Positions 6,342 to 7,090 of a DNA stretch of 7,090 nt are shown here, in pieces. Location of the stretch: NCBI GenBank assembly GCA_003152955.1, contig PMBQ01000361.1:1-7090 (forward strand). The letters run 5' to 3'. The stretch is from Candidatus Bathyarchaeota archaeon. Lineage in GTDB: Archaea; Thermoproteota; Bathyarchaeia; 40CM-2-53-6; FEN-987. The notes below the pieces were generated by a model. The model was given only the letters and a program-made list of their open reading frames with translations. It ran no database searches and had not been told where the DNA came from. Within the stretch, counting starts at the first letter, position 1. Each line of letters opens with the position of its first letter. The position numbers were made by a program, and so were the translations under genes.

Positions 6342-6388
6342 TCTCTCTTGGCGGCACTATTCGCTCCCTAAGTATTCAATGTTCGCCT

Positions 6389-7090
6389 TCAGTAGCTCTC
6401 GTGGACTCGAGGAGGCTCAGGGATTGACGGGCTCAATTCCGCCCGGAACTCATGAATTCTGGTATTTGTCATGCCTTGTATTCTCTTCAGATCGCCCATT
6501 TCGCGACGAGAGACCAACGTTACCGCAATTCCGCTTGCTCCTGCTCGACCTGTTCTGCCGATTCGATGGAAGTAGAGCAATGGGTCATGGGGCAAATCAT
6601 AGTTCACAACATGCGAAACACCTTGAATATCCAACCCACGAGACGCAACATCGGTGGCTACGAGGAATCGGACTCGTCCCGATCGAAAGTCCTGCAAAGC
6701 TCGTTCACGTTGAGGTTGTGTCAAGTCGCCATGAATCACCGCTACATCTCTGCGAATTCGTCTCAGTTTCCATGCGAGTCGATCTGCGCCGATTTTCGTG
6801 GAACAGAAGATGAGAGCGCGCTTGACTGATTTCTGAGCCATGATGTCGGAGAGTGCCTGCAGCTTGCGGTCTGGGTCAACGAGATGGTAGAGTTGCTCAA
6901 TCTCTTCTACTGCAATCTCGTCTTTGCTGACTAGAAGTTCTTCTGGATTGAACATGTGCTGTGAAGCGAGTTCAAGGATCTGTTCGGGCATTGTTGCAGA
7001 GAACATGGCAGTTTGCTTTTCTCTTGGGGTCCTGCTGAGTATGTAATCAATGTCCTCCTGGAAACCCATATCGAGCATGCGATCGGCTTC
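6389..7090 (-). CDS. DEAD-box ATP-dependent RNA helicase, C-terminal part (5' end outside window)
   Basis: Superfamily 2 RNA helicase that unwinds or remodels RNA using ATP. The frame is open to the right edge, where it begins E-A-D-R-M-L-D-M-G-F, so the window cuts just at or after the DEAD box (motif II). Numbered from the Met at 7078, motif III is FSATMP (26-31), followed by the RecA-like domain 2 with ALIFCST (88-94), VIHGDLTQPQRE (114-125), motif V ATDVASRGLDI (141-151) and motif VI HRIGRTGRAG (171-180). All key residues, including the Arg fingers of motif VI, are present. The tail after motif VI is only about 49 residues, without the long basic or RGG extensions of many bacterial paralogues, which suggests a minimal core of about 400 residues as in archaeal DEAD-box proteins. 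Followed by the small zinc-finger gene. The specific RNA target cannot be inferred. Confidence 0.95.
   Translation of the reverse strand, partial: EADRMLDMGFQEDIDYILSRTPREKQTAMFSATMPEQILELASQHMFNPEELLVSKDEIAVEEIEQLYHLVDPDRKLQALSDIMAQKSVKRALIFCSTKIGADRLAWKLRRIRRDVAVIHGDLTQPQRERALQDFRSGRVRFLVATDVASRGLDIQGVSHVVNYDLPHDPLLYFHRIGRTGRAGASGIAVTLVSRREMGDLKRIQGMTNTRIHEFRAELSPSIPEPPRVHESY

Noticed and set aside
6235..6829. Long plus-strand open frames (6235-6813 and 6452-6829)
   Set aside because: They lie antisense to the zinc-finger and helicase genes, whose motifs are unambiguous. Their translations are Ser/Arg/His-rich without family likeness.

Overview
The window reads as a gene-dense stretch of roughly 50% GC, probably from an archaeon. 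Supporting signs are a 2-oxoacid:ferredoxin oxidoreductase with fused gamma and alpha domains plus a separate beta subunit, a thiamine-monophosphate kinase, a short-tailed DEAD-box helicase, a tiny CxxC...HxxxC zinc-finger protein, a strong GGAGGTG ribosome-binding site and probable TTG/GTG starts. A mesophilic lineage of Thermoproteota (Bathyarchaeia or Nitrososphaeria-like) or Thermoplasmatota would fit, but the rank cannot be fixed from this sequence, and a bacterium is not strictly excluded.

Layout. Bases 2-910 (+) hold the C-terminal part of a phenylacetate-CoA ligase (PaaK family) cut by the left edge. It converges on a four-gene minus-strand run. In transcription order, right to left, this is ThiL (5336-4353), a C39-like cysteine peptidase (4294-3659), the gamma-alpha subunit of the oxidoreductase (3595-1856) and its beta subunit (1854-1027). 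The gaps are 58, 63 and 1 nt. Divergent from ThiL is a plus-strand nickel/cobalt transporter-like membrane protein with a His-rich loop (5429-6103). It converges on a second minus-strand pair: a DEAD-box RNA helicase cut by the right edge (7090-6389), followed by a small zinc-finger protein (6341-6153). Two adjacent hairpins fill the 49-nt gap between the transporter and the zinc-finger gene.

How the genes may work together. ThiL makes thiamine diphosphate, the cofactor bound by the oxidoreductase beta subunit encoded downstream on the same strand, so the minus-strand run can be read as a cofactor-plus-enzyme group with an unexplained peptidase between. PaaK activates aryl acids to acyl-CoA thioesters, which are the products or substrates of ferredoxin-dependent 2-oxoacid oxidoreductases. 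A link in aryl acid or aromatic amino acid metabolism is possible but unproven, because the genes lie on opposite strands. The transporter would supply nickel or cobalt, with no metalloenzyme visible here. The helicase and zinc-finger protein look like an RNA-related pair.

No RNA genes, mobile elements, CRISPR arrays or long repeats were seen, and no gene-free stretch exceeds about 120 nt. Most of the window is ordinary metabolism. The less explained parts are the small zinc-finger gene, the intracellular C39-like peptidase and the two hairpins.
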